Made by a program: the position numbers and the translations under genes. Shown here piece by piece: positions 8,624 to 17,471 of a DNA stretch of 64,000 nucleotides. The stretch comes from Pseudomonas coleopterorum. Lineage in GTDB: Bacteria; Pseudomonadota; Gammaproteobacteria; Pseudomonadales; Pseudomonadaceae. Positions within the stretch are counted from its first letter, which is position 1. Every line of letters starts with the position of its first letter. The notes under the pieces are model-generated. The model was not told the origin of the DNA, did no database searches, and was given only the letters and a program-made list of their open reading frames with translations. The stretch spans positions 4,157,001 to 4,221,000 of the forward strand of contig NZ_FNTZ01000001.1 of NCBI RefSeq assembly GCF_900105555.1, in the 5' to 3' direction.

Positions 8624-9800
8624 TTGGCTTGTCACCTACGCCGGTGCCGAAAAGGTCCTGGCCTCGATGCTCAAGATCTGGCCCGACGCCGACCTGTTCT
8701 CGGTCATCGACTTTCTCAGCGACGAAGATCGCGTGCACCTGGGCGGCAAGCGTGCCACCACCACCTTCATCCAGCGCCTGCCCAAGGCCCGCACGCGCTA
8801 CCAGAAATACCTGCCCTTGATGCCCATGGCCATCGAGCAACTGGACCTGTCCGGCTACGACCTGATCCTGTCGAGCAGCCACGCGGTGGCCAAGGGCGTG
8901 CTGACCGGCCCCAACCAGTTGCACATCAGCTACGTGCATTCGCCCATCCGCTATGCCTGGGACCTGCAGCACCAGTACCTGCGCGAGGCCAATCTGCTGG
9001 CCGGTATCAAGAGCAAGGTGGCACGGATGATCCTGCATTACATGCGCATGTGGGACCAGCGCACCGCCGCCGGTGTCGACGAGTTCATCAGCAACTCGCA
9101 GTTCATCGGCCGACGCATCGACAAGGCCTATCGCCGTCCCTCGACCGTCATCTATCCGCCGGTCGACACCACCGGCTTCAACCTGCAGACCGAGAAGCAG
9201 GACTTCTACCTGACCGCCCAGCGCATGGTGCCGTACAAGAAGGTGCCGATGATGGTCGAGGCGTTCAGCGCCATGCCCGACAAGCGCCTGATCGTCATCG
9301 GCGACGGCCCGGAAATGGACAAGTGCCGCGCGGTGTGCGGCCCCAACGTCACGCTGATGGGCTACCAGTCGTTCGAAGTGCTGCGCGAGCACATGCAGAA
9401 CGCCCGCGGCTTCGTCTTCGCTGCCGAAGAGGATTTCGGCATCAGCCCGGTGGAAGCCCAGGCCTGCGGCACGCCGGTGATCGCCTTCGGCCGCGGGGGC
9501 ACCCTGGAAACCGTACGCGGGCTCAACGAAGACAACCCTACCGGGGTGTTCTATTACCAGCAGACCGTGGCGGCGCTCACGGCCGCCATCGAGACGTTCG
9601 AGAGCCAGGCCTCGCGCTTCAACCCCCGCGCCTGCCGCGAGAACGCCCTGCAATTCGCGGAAAAGCGCTTCGAACGGGAAATGCGCCAGTTCGTCGAGAA
9701 CCGCTGGAACGAGGCGCGCCTGGGCGATGCCTTCGATTGCAACCCGGTACTGGGCCTGGCCGACGCCGGTCTGCTGCTCGCCGCAGCCCAGAAACTCTAG
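8601..9800 (+). CDS. Glycosyltransferase family 4 (WbaZ-like)
   Basis: 399 aa. It starts MKIAIVHDWLVTYAGAEKVL and has a central YVHSPIRYAWD motif and a donor-site motif EEDFGISPVEAQACG (about residues 276-290). This pattern is seen in WbaZ-type mannosyl/rhamnosyltransferases. The start chosen puts the conserved N-terminus at residue 1 and lies inside the end of the acyltransferase gene. It is the last glycosyltransferase of the cluster before the export lipoprotein. Confidence 0.87.
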   Translation: MKIAIVHDWLVTYAGAEKVLASMLKIWPDADLFSVIDFLSDEDRVHLGGKRATTTFIQRLPKARTRYQKYLPLMPMAIEQLDLSGYDLILSSSHAVAKGVLTGPNQLHISYVHSPIRYAWDLQHQYLREANLLAGIKSKVARMILHYMRMWDQRTAAGVDEFISNSQFIGRRIDKAYRRPSTVIYPPVDTTGFNLQTEKQDFYLTAQRMVPYKKVPMMVEAFSAMPDKRLIVIGDGPEMDKCRAVCGPNVTLMGYQSFEVLREHMQNARGFVFAAEEDFGISPVEAQACGTPVIAFGRGGTLETVRGLNEDNPTGVFYYQQTVAALTAAIETFESQASRFNPRACRENALQFAEKRFEREMRQFVENRWNEARLGDAFDCNPVLGLADAGLLLAAAQKL

Positions 9801-9887
9801 GCTCCACGAAAAGACTTCACCGCCACACCGCTGTTCCGAACCTCCCAAATACCGTGTGAGAAGTCCGATTCTCCAAGGAAGATTGCA

Positions 9888-10970
9888 ATGAAACGAACTG
9901 TATTCGTAGTCGCGTTGTTCGCCGTGCTGCTGCAAGGATGTGTGTTTTCCCCAGGGCAACACATGACGCCCGAGGATGCCGCCGATGACATCGGCGAAAC
10001 CGGACCGGTCACGGTCCTGCCGATCAACGCGCAGACCGTCGCCCAGCATCAGAACCAGTACCGGCCAGAACCCGTACCGGCCGCGCTGTATGCCTACAAG
10101 CCAGGCGACTACCGCATCGGCGCCGGCGACGGTCTGCAGATCACCGTCTGGGACCACGTCGAGTTGAACTCGCCGACCAACCAGGAACCGCGCGCCCAGG
10201 GCACGCAGATCGTGCGCAACGACGGCACCGTGTACTACCCGTTCATCAACTCCATTCAGGCCGAAGGCAAGACCGTCAGCGAACTGCGCAATGACCTGCA
10301 ACGCGCCCTCTCGCGCTACCTGACCGACACCCAGGTGGACGTCAACGTGCAGAACTACGCCAGCCAGCGCGTGGTGTTTTCCGGCTCGTTCAAGAACGCA
10401 GGTCCCCAGGTGCTGAACAACGTGCCGTTGTCGCTGATCGAAGCGGTCAGCCGTGCCGGTGGCGACGATGGCAGCGGCAACCTGGCCGGGCTGATCCTCA
10501 AGCGCGACGGTCACGAGTACCTGCTCGACATCGACACCCTGAACCGCAAGGATTCCAAGCTCAACGGCATCTACCTGAAGAACGGCGACCAGCTGCACCT
10601 GGGCAACAACCGGGCGAACAAGGTCTACGTGCTCGGCGAAGTCAATTCGCCCCAGGTGATGACCTACGGCACCAGCACCTTCACCCTGCTCGAAGCGCTG
10701 GGCAACGCCGGCGGCCTGTCCCAGGAAACCGCCAACGCCGAGGCCATCTACGTGATCCGCGGCGCCCAGGAGCGCGCCCAGCAACCCGCCACGGTGTTCT
10801 ACCTCAACGCCAAGAAGCCAACCGCTTTCCTGCTCGCCCGCCAGTTCGACCTGCAAGCCTCGGACGTCGTGTTCGTCGGCCCTTCGGACATCACCCGCTG
10901 GAACCGCTTCATCAGCCAACTGCTGCCCTCGGCGTCCGTGGTCGCTACTGGCAATGCGCTGAGTCAGTGA
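9888..10970 (+). CDS. Wza-like polysaccharide export outer-membrane lipoprotein
   Basis: 360 aa. A lipoprotein signal peptide ends at the lipobox LLQGC (Cys18). The poly-export domain starts at about residue 70 (YRIGAGDGLQITVWDH) and is followed by SLBB-type repeats (VVFSGSFKNAG, VYVLGEVNSP). The C-terminus is amphipathic, as needed for the outer-membrane helical barrel of Wza. It forms the octameric channel that partners a Wzc-type protein, whose tail is seen at the start of the window. A good ribosome site, AAGGAAG, lies upstream. The 87-bp spacer before it shows no terminator. Wza usually precedes Wzc, so its position at the far end of the cluster is unusual. Confidence 0.9.
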   Translation: MKRTVFVVALFAVLLQGCVFSPGQHMTPEDAADDIGETGPVTVLPINAQTVAQHQNQYRPEPVPAALYAYKPGDYRIGAGDGLQITVWDHVELNSPTNQEPRAQGTQIVRNDGTVYYPFINSIQAEGKTVSELRNDLQRALSRYLTDTQVDVNVQNYASQRVVFSGSFKNAGPQVLNNVPLSLIEAVSRAGGDDGSGNLAGLILKRDGHEYLLDIDTLNRKDSKLNGIYLKNGDQLHLGNNRANKVYVLGEVNSPQVMTYGTSTFTLLEALGNAGGLSQETANAEAIYVIRGAQERAQQPATVFYLNAKKPTAFLLARQFDLQASDVVFVGPSDITRWNRFISQLLPSASVVATGNALSQ

Positions 10971-11092
10971 TCTGACCTGAAGCGGCACTGAACGCTTGGG
11001 CAAGCGCTCCACTCCAAGTCTTGCCCGGGCGCTCATTGCCAGCGTTTCGCGTCGACGGGTATTCGAATCATCTGCCCACACCAGGAATTCCC

Positions 11093-11257
11093 ATGACTGA
11101 CCCACGCAACGTTGCCCACGACAAGAAAGTCCAGCAGGAAAAGAAGAACCACGGCGAAGAGATCGCACCCAACGCCGAGCACGCGCCACAGCCAGGCATG
11201 AAGCCGGCGCTCAAGCACGACGATGAGCAGCAGGACGAGCAGGATGACAAGGCTTGA
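11093..11257 (+). CDS. Small highly charged hypothetical protein
   Basis: 54 aa, almost entirely polar: Lys/Glu-rich in the first half, then Asp/Glu/Gln-rich (DDEQQDEQDDKA) at the end. It has no signal or membrane segment and is predicted to be disordered. CAGGAAT lies 7 bases before the ATG. Similar small charged proteins of unknown role are common in Pseudomonas. It sits alone between the export gene and pqqF and may be separately expressed. No function can be assigned. Confidence 0.6.
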   Translation: MTDPRNVAHDKKVQQEKKNHGEEIAPNAEHAPQPGMKPALKHDDEQQDEQDDKA

Positions 11258-11465
11258 GCCTGTCTGTGAGCTGAGTTGAAGACCGTGGTCTGGCGGCGCC
11301 GATTCATGTCGGCGGCCGCCACATCGCCTCCCGAGATGTGCATTTCTCCGCAATCCGCAAAAAAGCTCGTTTTGCCTGGAAAATCCCTGTGCGAACGGCT
11401 CCCCCGCCTACCCCCAAATCCGCTACGATTACGCCCTACAGCCTGACCGCTCAAAGGGAATTGAC

Positions 11466-13919
11466 ATGCCTCAACCTTCACTGCCGGCCGCCGAACATGT
11501 GGTGCTGGACAACGGCCTGCACGTGCGCCTGCATCATGAGCCACGTCTCAAGCGTGCCGCCGCCTTCATGCGCGTTGCCGCAGGCAGCCACGACGTACCT
11601 GCCGCCTGGCCGGGTCTGGCTCATTTCCTTGAACATCTGTTCTTTCTCGGCACCGAACGCCACAGCGGCGACCACGGGCTGATGGCCTTCGTGCAGAACC
11701 ACGGCGGGCAGATCAACGCCAGCACCCGCGAGCGCTGCACCGACTATTTCTTCGAAGTGCCGGTGAATGCCTTCGCCGGTGCGCTGGAACGTCTGTGCGA
11801 CATGCTCGGTCATCCGCGCATGACCCAGGCCGAGCAACTGCGCGAACGCGAAGTGCTGCACGCCGAATTCGTCGCCTGGTCACGCGACCCCGAGGCACGC
11901 CACCAGCAATGGTTGACCAGCGCGCTGGACGCCGAGCATCCGCTGCGGGCCTTCCACGCCGGCAATCGCTACAGCCTGCCGGTACCGCGCGATTCGTTCC
12001 AGCAGGACCTGCGCAGCTTCTACCGGCGCTTCTACCAGACCGGACAGATGACCCTGTGCCTGGTCGGCCCGCAACCGCTGGAGCAGCTGCGTGCCATGGC
12101 AGAAAAAGCGGCGGGTGCGCTGCGCCCCGGCGACACCGCCGAACAGATCGCCCCGCCACCGCTGGTGGGCACGCCGAGCGAAGCGGTCGAGCCGCCCGAC
12201 AAGGGCCGGTTCAACCTGCTGTTCGCCTGCGAAAACCTGCCCCGCGGCGCCACCCAGGCCCTGGAGTTTCTCGCCACCTGGCTGGGGGCCAGCCAGCACG
12301 GCGGCTTGTTGGCCGAGTTGCGCCGTCGGCAACTGGTGCATACCCTGGAACTGAGCACGTTCTATACCTTCGCCGACCAGGCCCTGATCAATATCGAATT
12401 CAAGCTCACGCCGGCCGGCGAAACGGCGACCGCGCTGATCGGCCAGCTGTGCTTCGATTGGCTGGAGTTCTTCCAGGCCCACGACGACTGGCAAGGCCTG
12501 CGCGAGGAATTCCGCCTGCTCAACGAGCGCCGCTTGCAGGTCGCCAGCGCCTTGGAGCTGGCTCGCCATCACAGCGATGAAACGCCGTGCGAGTTGAGCC
12601 GCCAAGCCTTGCAGGCGTTGCGCGAGATTCTCGAACACCTGCGCCCCGAGCACCTGTTGCACCCGGTGGCAGCCGGTCCGGAACGCGACCTGGCCGGTCG
12701 CTGGCGACTGCCGCCGCGCAACCGCTTTCTGCGCCCCAGCCGCCGCCCGGACCATCCCGTACCGGATCCGCAAGGTCTGGCCTATCGGGACGGCGCTTCG
12801 GCGCACAGCCATGAAGCCGCTCTGTACTTGCGCTGGCGCGTCAATGCCTCGCGCCATCAGGGGCTGTTCCGTACGTTGCGAGACAGCCTGCGCAAACTCA
12901 CCGAAGAAGCACGCCAGGCCGGTGTGCAGATGGTCTTCAGCAGCCTGGGCGACGACTGGCAACTCAAGCTGAGCGGCGTGCAGGCGCCCATCCCGGCGCT
13001 GCTGGAGCAAGCCCTGGAGCTGCTGGCCATACCGGCCCCGGAGGTCTGGCACCAGGCCGGGCAGGAATCCACCAGTACCACTCTGACCCCCATCAAGGAA
13101 CTGCTCAAGCGCCTGCCCGACCACAGTCTGGGCTATTTCCACAGCCGCACCTCCGACGAGGACCTGCACCCCCTGGCCTTGCAGAAGCTGTGGGGCGCGG
13201 CGCGCTGGGACGGCCTGGCCGTCGGCATCAACGACGGTGAACGCAGCGCCCTGAACAATGCCTTGCGCAAGATGCCCGGCACCGCCAGCCCGCAGCGGGC
13301 GCAACCGCATCCGGCTCAATCGGGGCGTAGCTGGAGTCATGTGCCCTGCCAGTCGAGCGAACAGGCGCTGCTGTTGTTCTGCCCGGTGCCAAGCCAGAGC
13401 ATCGCCGACGAAGCCGCCTGGCGCCTGCTGGCGCAGTTGTGCCAGACCTCGTTCTACCAGCGCATGCGCGTCGAGCTGCAATTGGGCTACGCCGTGTTCA
13501 GTGGCCTGCGCCAGATGGCTGGCCGCACCGGTCTGGTGTTCGGCGTGCAGTCACCCCAGGCACCGTTGGCCGATATCCTGGGCCATGTGCAGACCTTCAT
13601 CGAAACCCTGCCAACCCTGATCGAAACCCTGAAACCCGCTGCGCTGGACACTCAGCGCGAAGAACTCGCCAGTCGCCACGAGCGCTCGCAGATGGACCTG
13701 CTGCCCCTGGCCGAGCTGCTCTGGCAAGCCTGCCAGGCCGGCCATGGTGCCGACTACCTGAATGCCCTGCAGCGAGCCGTGCGCGAGCTACGCCCCGACG
13801 ACCTGAACCACGCGGCGCAGCAACTGGCCAGCGGCACCGGTGGTTGGCTGTGCCTGGCAACGGGCCCTGCACTGGAGCCTTCGTGGGTGCCGGCCCAGCG
13901 ATCGTTACCGGGCAGGTAA
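11466..13919 (+). CDS. pqqF: PqqF, M16-family metalloprotease
   Basis: 817 aa. The inverted zinc motif HFLEH at residues 53-57 is that of insulinase (M16) peptidases. There are two tandem M16-type halves, the second lacking the zinc motif. PqqF, with PqqG-like partners in other genera, helps cut the PqqA precursor after PqqE has cross-linked it. Pseudomonas commonly has pqqF directly upstream of pqqA, as here. AAAGGGA lies upstream of the ATG. The 130-bp gap to pqqA probably holds a separate strong promoter for the small peptide gene. Confidence 0.93.
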   Translation: MPQPSLPAAEHVVLDNGLHVRLHHEPRLKRAAAFMRVAAGSHDVPAAWPGLAHFLEHLFFLGTERHSGDHGLMAFVQNHGGQINASTRERCTDYFFEVPVNAFAGALERLCDMLGHPRMTQAEQLREREVLHAEFVAWSRDPEARHQQWLTSALDAEHPLRAFHAGNRYSLPVPRDSFQQDLRSFYRRFYQTGQMTLCLVGPQPLEQLRAMAEKAAGALRPGDTAEQIAPPPLVGTPSEAVEPPDKGRFNLLFACENLPRGATQALEFLATWLGASQHGGLLAELRRRQLVHTLELSTFYTFADQALINIEFKLTPAGETATALIGQLCFDWLEFFQAHDDWQGLREEFRLLNERRLQVASALELARHHSDETPCELSRQALQALREILEHLRPEHLLHPVAAGPERDLAGRWRLPPRNRFLRPSRRPDHPVPDPQGLAYRDGASAHSHEAALYLRWRVNASRHQGLFRTLRDSLRKLTEEARQAGVQMVFSSLGDDWQLKLSGVQAPIPALLEQALELLAIPAPEVWHQAGQESTSTTLTPIKELLKRLPDHSLGYFHSRTSDEDLHPLALQKLWGAARWDGLAVGINDGERSALNNALRKMPGTASPQRAQPHPAQSGRSWSHVPCQSSEQALLLFCPVPSQSIADEAAWRLLAQLCQTSFYQRMRVELQLGYAVFSGLRQMAGRTGLVFGVQSPQAPLADILGHVQTFIETLPTLIETLKPAALDTQREELASRHERSQMDLLPLAELLWQACQAGHGADYLNALQRAVRELRPDDLNHAAQQLASGTGGWLCLATGPALEPSWVPAQRSLPGR

Positions 13920-14049
13920 CGGACTTTATCGAATAAATACCCATAGGCGGCTTTCTTATTTAGTAACATAGCGCCCCAAGGAGCATTGAACGTCCTACGG
14001 TCGGGGCGGACTAATGCTACAAGCCCATCAACCCAGAAGGAGATCTCTT

Positions 14050-14121
14050 ATGTGGACCAAACCTGCTTACACTGATCTGCGCATCGGCTTCGAAGTCACT
14101 ATGTACTTCGCCAGCCGCTAA
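14050..14121 (+). CDS. pqqA: PqqA precursor peptide
   Basis: 23 aa. The conserved Glu (15) and Tyr (19) in E-V-T-M-Y are the residues that PqqE joins and that end up in pyrroloquinoline quinone. AAGGAGA is well placed upstream. A hairpin directly follows, so most transcripts probably stop after pqqA and a minority continue into pqqB, giving excess precursor peptide. The sequence is a standard Pseudomonas PqqA. Confidence 0.96.
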   Translation: MWTKPAYTDLRIGFEVTMYFASR

Positions 14122-14137
14122 GCTTCAGTTGCAACGC

Positions 14138-14173
14138 AACGCCTCGGCCAGCCAATGACCGGGGCGTTTTCAT
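14138..14173 (+). terminator. Hairpin after pqqA (partial terminator/attenuator)
   Basis: A 10-bp stem, AACGCCTCGG paired with CCGGGGCGTT (one G-U pair), is followed by TTTCATTT. It sits between pqqA and pqqB. A leaky terminator here would make pqqA mRNA more abundant than pqqBCDE mRNA. Confidence 0.75.
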
Positions 14174-14200
14174 TTCCAGGCTTGATGCTGCGAGTTCTCC

Positions 14201-15112
14201 ATGCATATCCAGATTCTCGGCTCCGCCGCCGGTGGCGGCTTTCCCCAGTGGAACTGCAACTGCACCAATTGCAGTGGCTTTCGCGATGGCAGCCTGCGTG
14301 CCCATGCGCGTACGCAGTCGTCCATTGCCCTGTCCGACGACGGGGTGAACTGGGTGCTGTGCAACGCCTCGCCGGACATCCGTGCGCAACTGCAGAGCTT
14401 TGCGCCCATGCAGCCGGGCCGTGCCCTGCGTGACACCGGGATACAAGCCATCGTCCTGCTCGACAGCCAGATCGATCACACCACCGGCCTGCTCAGCCTG
14501 CGCGAAGGCTGCCCGCATCAGGTCTGGTGTACGGACATGGTGCATCAGGACCTGAGCACCGGTTTTCCGCTGTTCAACATGCTCAGCCACTGGAATGGCG
14601 GATTGGACTGGCAACGCATCGAACTGACAGGCAGCTTCGTGATTCCGGCCTGCCCGAACCTGCGCTTCACCCCCCTGCCGTTGCGCAGCGCCGCGCCGCC
14701 CTACTCGCCCCACCGTTTCGACCCGCATCCGGGCGACAACCTGGGTTTGATCGTGGAAGACACCCGTACCGGTGGCACGCTGTTCTATGCACCGGGCCTG
14801 GGCCAGGTGGACGATGCCTTGCTCGAACGCATGGCAGGCGCGGACTGTCTATTGGTAGACGGCACCCTCTGGGATGACGATGAAATGCAACGACGCGGCG
14901 TCGGTACCCGTACCGGGCGCGAGATGGGCCACCTGGCGCAGAACGGCCCCGGCGGCATGCTCGAAGTGCTCGAAGGCCTGCCGCGCCAGCGCAAGGTGCT
15001 GATCCACATCAACAACACCAACCCGATCCTGGACGAAGACTCGCCACAGCGGGCCGAACTGGCCAGGCGCGGCGTCGAAGTGGCGTTCGATGGGATGAGC
15101 ATCGAGTTGTAG
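14201..15112 (+). CDS. pqqB: PqqB, PQQ biosynthesis metallo-beta-lactamase-fold protein
   Basis: 303 aa, full length. It begins [19 protein letters not shown], and the Cys set NCNCTNC (residues 18-24) forms the structural zinc site of PqqB. In the PQQ pathway PqqB is proposed to hydroxylate the tyrosine part of the processed PqqA dipeptide before PqqC acts. It follows pqqA and the hairpin. A REP cluster of about 200 bp separates it from pqqC. Confidence 0.96.
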   Translation: MHIQILGSAAGGGFPQWNCNCTNCSGFRDGSLRAHARTQSSIALSDDGVNWVLCNASPDIRAQLQSFAPMQPGRALRDTGIQAIVLLDSQIDHTTGLLSLREGCPHQVWCTDMVHQDLSTGFPLFNMLSHWNGGLDWQRIELTGSFVIPACPNLRFTPLPLRSAAPPYSPHRFDPHPGDNLGLIVEDTRTGGTLFYAPGLGQVDDALLERMAGADCLLVDGTLWDDDEMQRRGVGTRTGREMGHLAQNGPGGMLEVLEGLPRQRKVLIHINNTNPILDEDSPQRAELARRGVEVAFDGMSIEL

Positions 15113-15125
15113 TGGTGTGTCAGGG

Positions 15126-15283
15126 AGGGCCTCTTCGCGGGCAGAGACCCGCTCCCACAGGGTTCAATGCAGCCCTTGTGAGAGCGGGCCTCTGCCCGCG
15201 AAGAGGCCCTCACCTACAACACATTCCCCACAGGGTTCAATGCAGCCCTTGTGGGAGCGGGTCTCTGCCCGCGAAGAGGCCGG
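15126..15283. repeat. REP cluster between pqqB and pqqC
   Basis: Three REP units lie here. The first (about 15129-15162, GCCTCTTCGCGGGCAGAGAC arm) is inverted relative to the other two (about 15178-15207 and 15250-15281, GTGGGAGCGGG arm). The units share the flank TTCAATGCAGCCCTTGTG. They can form stable RNA hairpins inside the pqq operon. Confidence 0.9.
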
Positions 15284-15314
15284 CACTGCGAACACATTCC
15301 CCGGGAGAACCACA

Positions 15315-16067
15315 ATGTCCGACACCCCCATGACCCCCGCCGAGTTCGAGCGGGCCTTGCGTGCCAAGGGTGCGTATTACCACATCTACCACCCCTATCA
15401 CGTGGCGATGTACGAAGGCCGCGCGACTCGTGAGCAAATCCAGGGCTGGGTTGCCAACCGCTTCTACTATCAGGTCAACATCCCCCTCAAAGATGCCGCC
15501 ATCCTGGCCAACTGCCCGGACCGCGAGATTCGTCGCGAGTGGATCCAGCGCTTGCTCGACCACGACGGCGCCCCCGGCGAAGACGGTGGCATCGAAGCCT
15601 GGCTGCGCCTGGGCCAGGCCGTGGGCCTGGATCCCGACCAATTGCGCTCCCAGGAGTTGGTCCTGCCCGGTGTGCGTTTCGCCGTGGACGCCTACGTCAA
15701 CTTCGCGCGGCGGGCCAACTGGCAGGAAGCGGCCAGCAGCTCGTTGACCGAACTGTTCGCACCACAGATCCATCAGTCGCGCCTGGACAGCTGGCCCGCC
15801 CACTACCCGTGGATCGATCCGGCCGGCTACGAATACTTCCGCACTCGCCTGGGCCAGGCCCGGCGCGATGTGGAGCACGGCTTGAGCATCACCCTGCAGC
15901 ACTACACGACGGTCGAAGGCCAGCAGCGTATGCTGGAAATCCTGCAGTTCAAGCTCGACATCCTGTGGAGCATGCTCGATGCCATGAGCATGGCCTACGA
16001 GCTGAACCGCCCGCCCTATCACAGCGTCACCGACCAGCGCGTCTGGCACAAGGGGATCGCCCTATGA
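15315..16067 (+). CDS. pqqC: PqqC, pyrroloquinoline-quinone synthase
   Basis: 250 aa, the usual length. It is a haem-oxygenase-like all-helical oxidase that catalyses the last ring closure and eight-electron oxidation to PQQ without cofactor. Motifs include [14 protein letters not shown] (residues about 17-30) and [14 protein letters not shown] (about 50-63). The ATG at 15315 is preceded by GGGAGAACC. It ends in a 4-bp overlap with pqqD. Confidence 0.96.
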   Translation: MSDTPMTPAEFERALRAKGAYYHIYHPYHVAMYEGRATREQIQGWVANRFYYQVNIPLKDAAILANCPDREIRREWIQRLLDHDGAPGEDGGIEAWLRLGQAVGLDPDQLRSQELVLPGVRFAVDAYVNFARRANWQEAASSSLTELFAPQIHQSRLDSWPAHYPWIDPAGYEYFRTRLGQARRDVEHGLSITLQHYTTVEGQQRMLEILQFKLDILWSMLDAMSMAYELNRPPYHSVTDQRVWHKGIAL

Positions 16068-16357
16068 GTTTCGACCGTCAAAGCACCCCAAAATGGCGCC
16101 AAGGCTACCGCTTCCAGTACGAGCCCGCGCAGAAAGGCCATGTGCTCCTCTATCCCGAGGGCATGATCAAACTCAACGAGAGTGCCAGCGCCATCGGCAG
16201 GCTGATCGATGGTCAGCGCAGTGTGGCCACTATCATCGCCCAGCTCGAAGAACAGTTTCCCGGCGTGCCCGAACTGGCCGAGGACATCGAGCAATTCATG
16301 GAGGTCGCCCGTGCACAGCACTGGATCGAACTTGCCCAGCCTGCCACCCACGCCTGA
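16064..16357 (+). CDS. pqqD: PqqD, PqqA peptide chaperone
   Basis: 97 aa, a winged-helix RiPP-recognition domain that binds PqqA and delivers it to the radical SAM enzyme PqqE. It has [17 protein letters not shown] (about residues 28-44), typical of PqqD. The ATG overlaps the pqqC stop. Its 3' end overlaps the start of pqqE by 47 bp, so the two partner proteins are translationally linked. Confidence 0.95.
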   Translation: MSFDRQSTPKWRQGYRFQYEPAQKGHVLLYPEGMIKLNESASAIGRLIDGQRSVATIIAQLEEQFPGVPELAEDIEQFMEVARAQHWIELAQPATHA

Positions 16358-17471
16358 AGTCGGCCTGCCGCTTTGGCTGCTGGCGGAGCTGACCTACCGG
16401 TGCCCGCTGCAATGCCCGTACTGCTCCAACCCCCTGGACTTCGCAGCCCAAGGCAAGGAATTGAGTACCGAGCAGTGGTTCAAGGTGATGGCCGAAGCCC
16501 GCGAGATGGGCGCGGCCCAGATCGGTTTTTCCGGTGGTGAACCGCTGGTGCGTCAGGATCTTGCACAACTGATCGGCGAAGCCCGGCGGCTGGGGTTCTA
16601 CACCAACCTGATCACCTCGGGCATCGGCCTGACCGAGCAGAAGATCGCTGACTTCAAGACCGCCGGCCTGGATCACATCCAGATCAGCTTTCAGGCCAGC
16701 GACGAGCAGGTCAACAATTTGCTGGCCGGCTCGAAGAAAGCCTTCGCGCAGAAGCTGGAAATGGCCCGTGCGGTGAAGGCCCATGGCTATCCGATGGTGC
16801 TCAACTTCGTCACTCATCGGCACAACATCGACAAGACCGACCGCATCATCGAGCTGTGCGTGGCTCTTGAGGCCGACTTCGTCGAACTCGCCACCTGCCA
16901 GTTCTACGGCTGGGCCGAGCTGAACCGTGCGGGCCTGCTGCCTACCCGTGAGCAACTGGTACGCGCCGAGCGCATCACCAACGAGTACCGCGCCAAGCTG
17001 GAAGCGGCCGGCAGCGCCTGCAAGCTGATCTTCGTCACGCCCGACTACTACGAAGAGCGCCCCAAGGGCTGCATGAACGGTTGGGGCAGCATCTTCCTCA
17101 CCGTGACCCCCGACGGCACCGCGCTGCCCTGTCACGGCGCGCGCCAGCTTCCGGTGGAGTTCCCCAACGTCCGTGATCACAGCCTGCAACACATCTGGTA
17201 CGACTCCTTTGGCTTCAATCGTTTCCGTGGCTATGCTTGGATGCCCGAGCCTTGCCGCTCGTGCGACGAGAAAGAGAAGGACTTCGGCGGCTGCCGCTGC
17301 CAGGCCTTCATGCTGACCGGGGATGCTGCCAATGCCGACCCGGTGTGCAGCAAGTCACCCCACCATGGCGTGATTCTGCGGGCTCGCGAAGAAGCGGAAC
17401 ACGCCACCCAGACGATCGAACAACTGGCCTTCCGCAATGAACGAAACTCTCGCATCATCGCCAAAGCATGA
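16311..17471 (+). CDS. pqqE: PqqE, radical SAM PqqA cross-linking enzyme
   Basis: 386 aa. The C-x3-C-x2-C motif (Cys31, 35, 38) binds the SAM iron-sulphur cluster. The C-terminal SPASM-type cysteines (CHGARQLP, then CRSC and GGCRC near residues 315-330) bind auxiliary clusters. It joins Glu and Tyr of PqqA. The start chosen is GTG at 16311 because GGAGGT lies 5 bases upstream, inside pqqD, and the resulting N-terminus has family length. An in-frame upstream start would only read the wrong frame of pqqD. Confidence 0.95.
   Translation: MHSTGSNLPSLPPTPEVGLPLWLLAELTYRCPLQCPYCSNPLDFAAQGKELSTEQWFKVMAEAREMGAAQIGFSGGEPLVRQDLAQLIGEARRLGFYTNLITSGIGLTEQKIADFKTAGLDHIQISFQASDEQVNNLLAGSKKAFAQKLEMARAVKAHGYPMVLNFVTHRHNIDKTDRIIELCVALEADFVELATCQFYGWAELNRAGLLPTREQLVRAERITNEYRAKLEAAGSACKLIFVTPDYYEERPKGCMNGWGSIFLTVTPDGTALPCHGARQLPVEFPNVRDHSLQHIWYDSFGFNRFRGYAWMPEPCRSCDEKEKDFGGCRCQAFMLTGDAANADPVCSKSPHHGVILRAREEAEHATQTIEQLAFRNERNSRIIAKA

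Noticed and set aside
8577..11189. 870-codon minus-strand ORF opposite glycosyltransferase and wza genes
   Set aside because: Shadow of high-GC genes on the + strand; no ribosome site, no recognisable motif, and it spans two clear genes.
11880..13481. 533-codon minus-strand ORF inside pqqF
   Set aside because: Antisense of a well-supported M16 protease gene; composition typical of GC-rich shadow frames.
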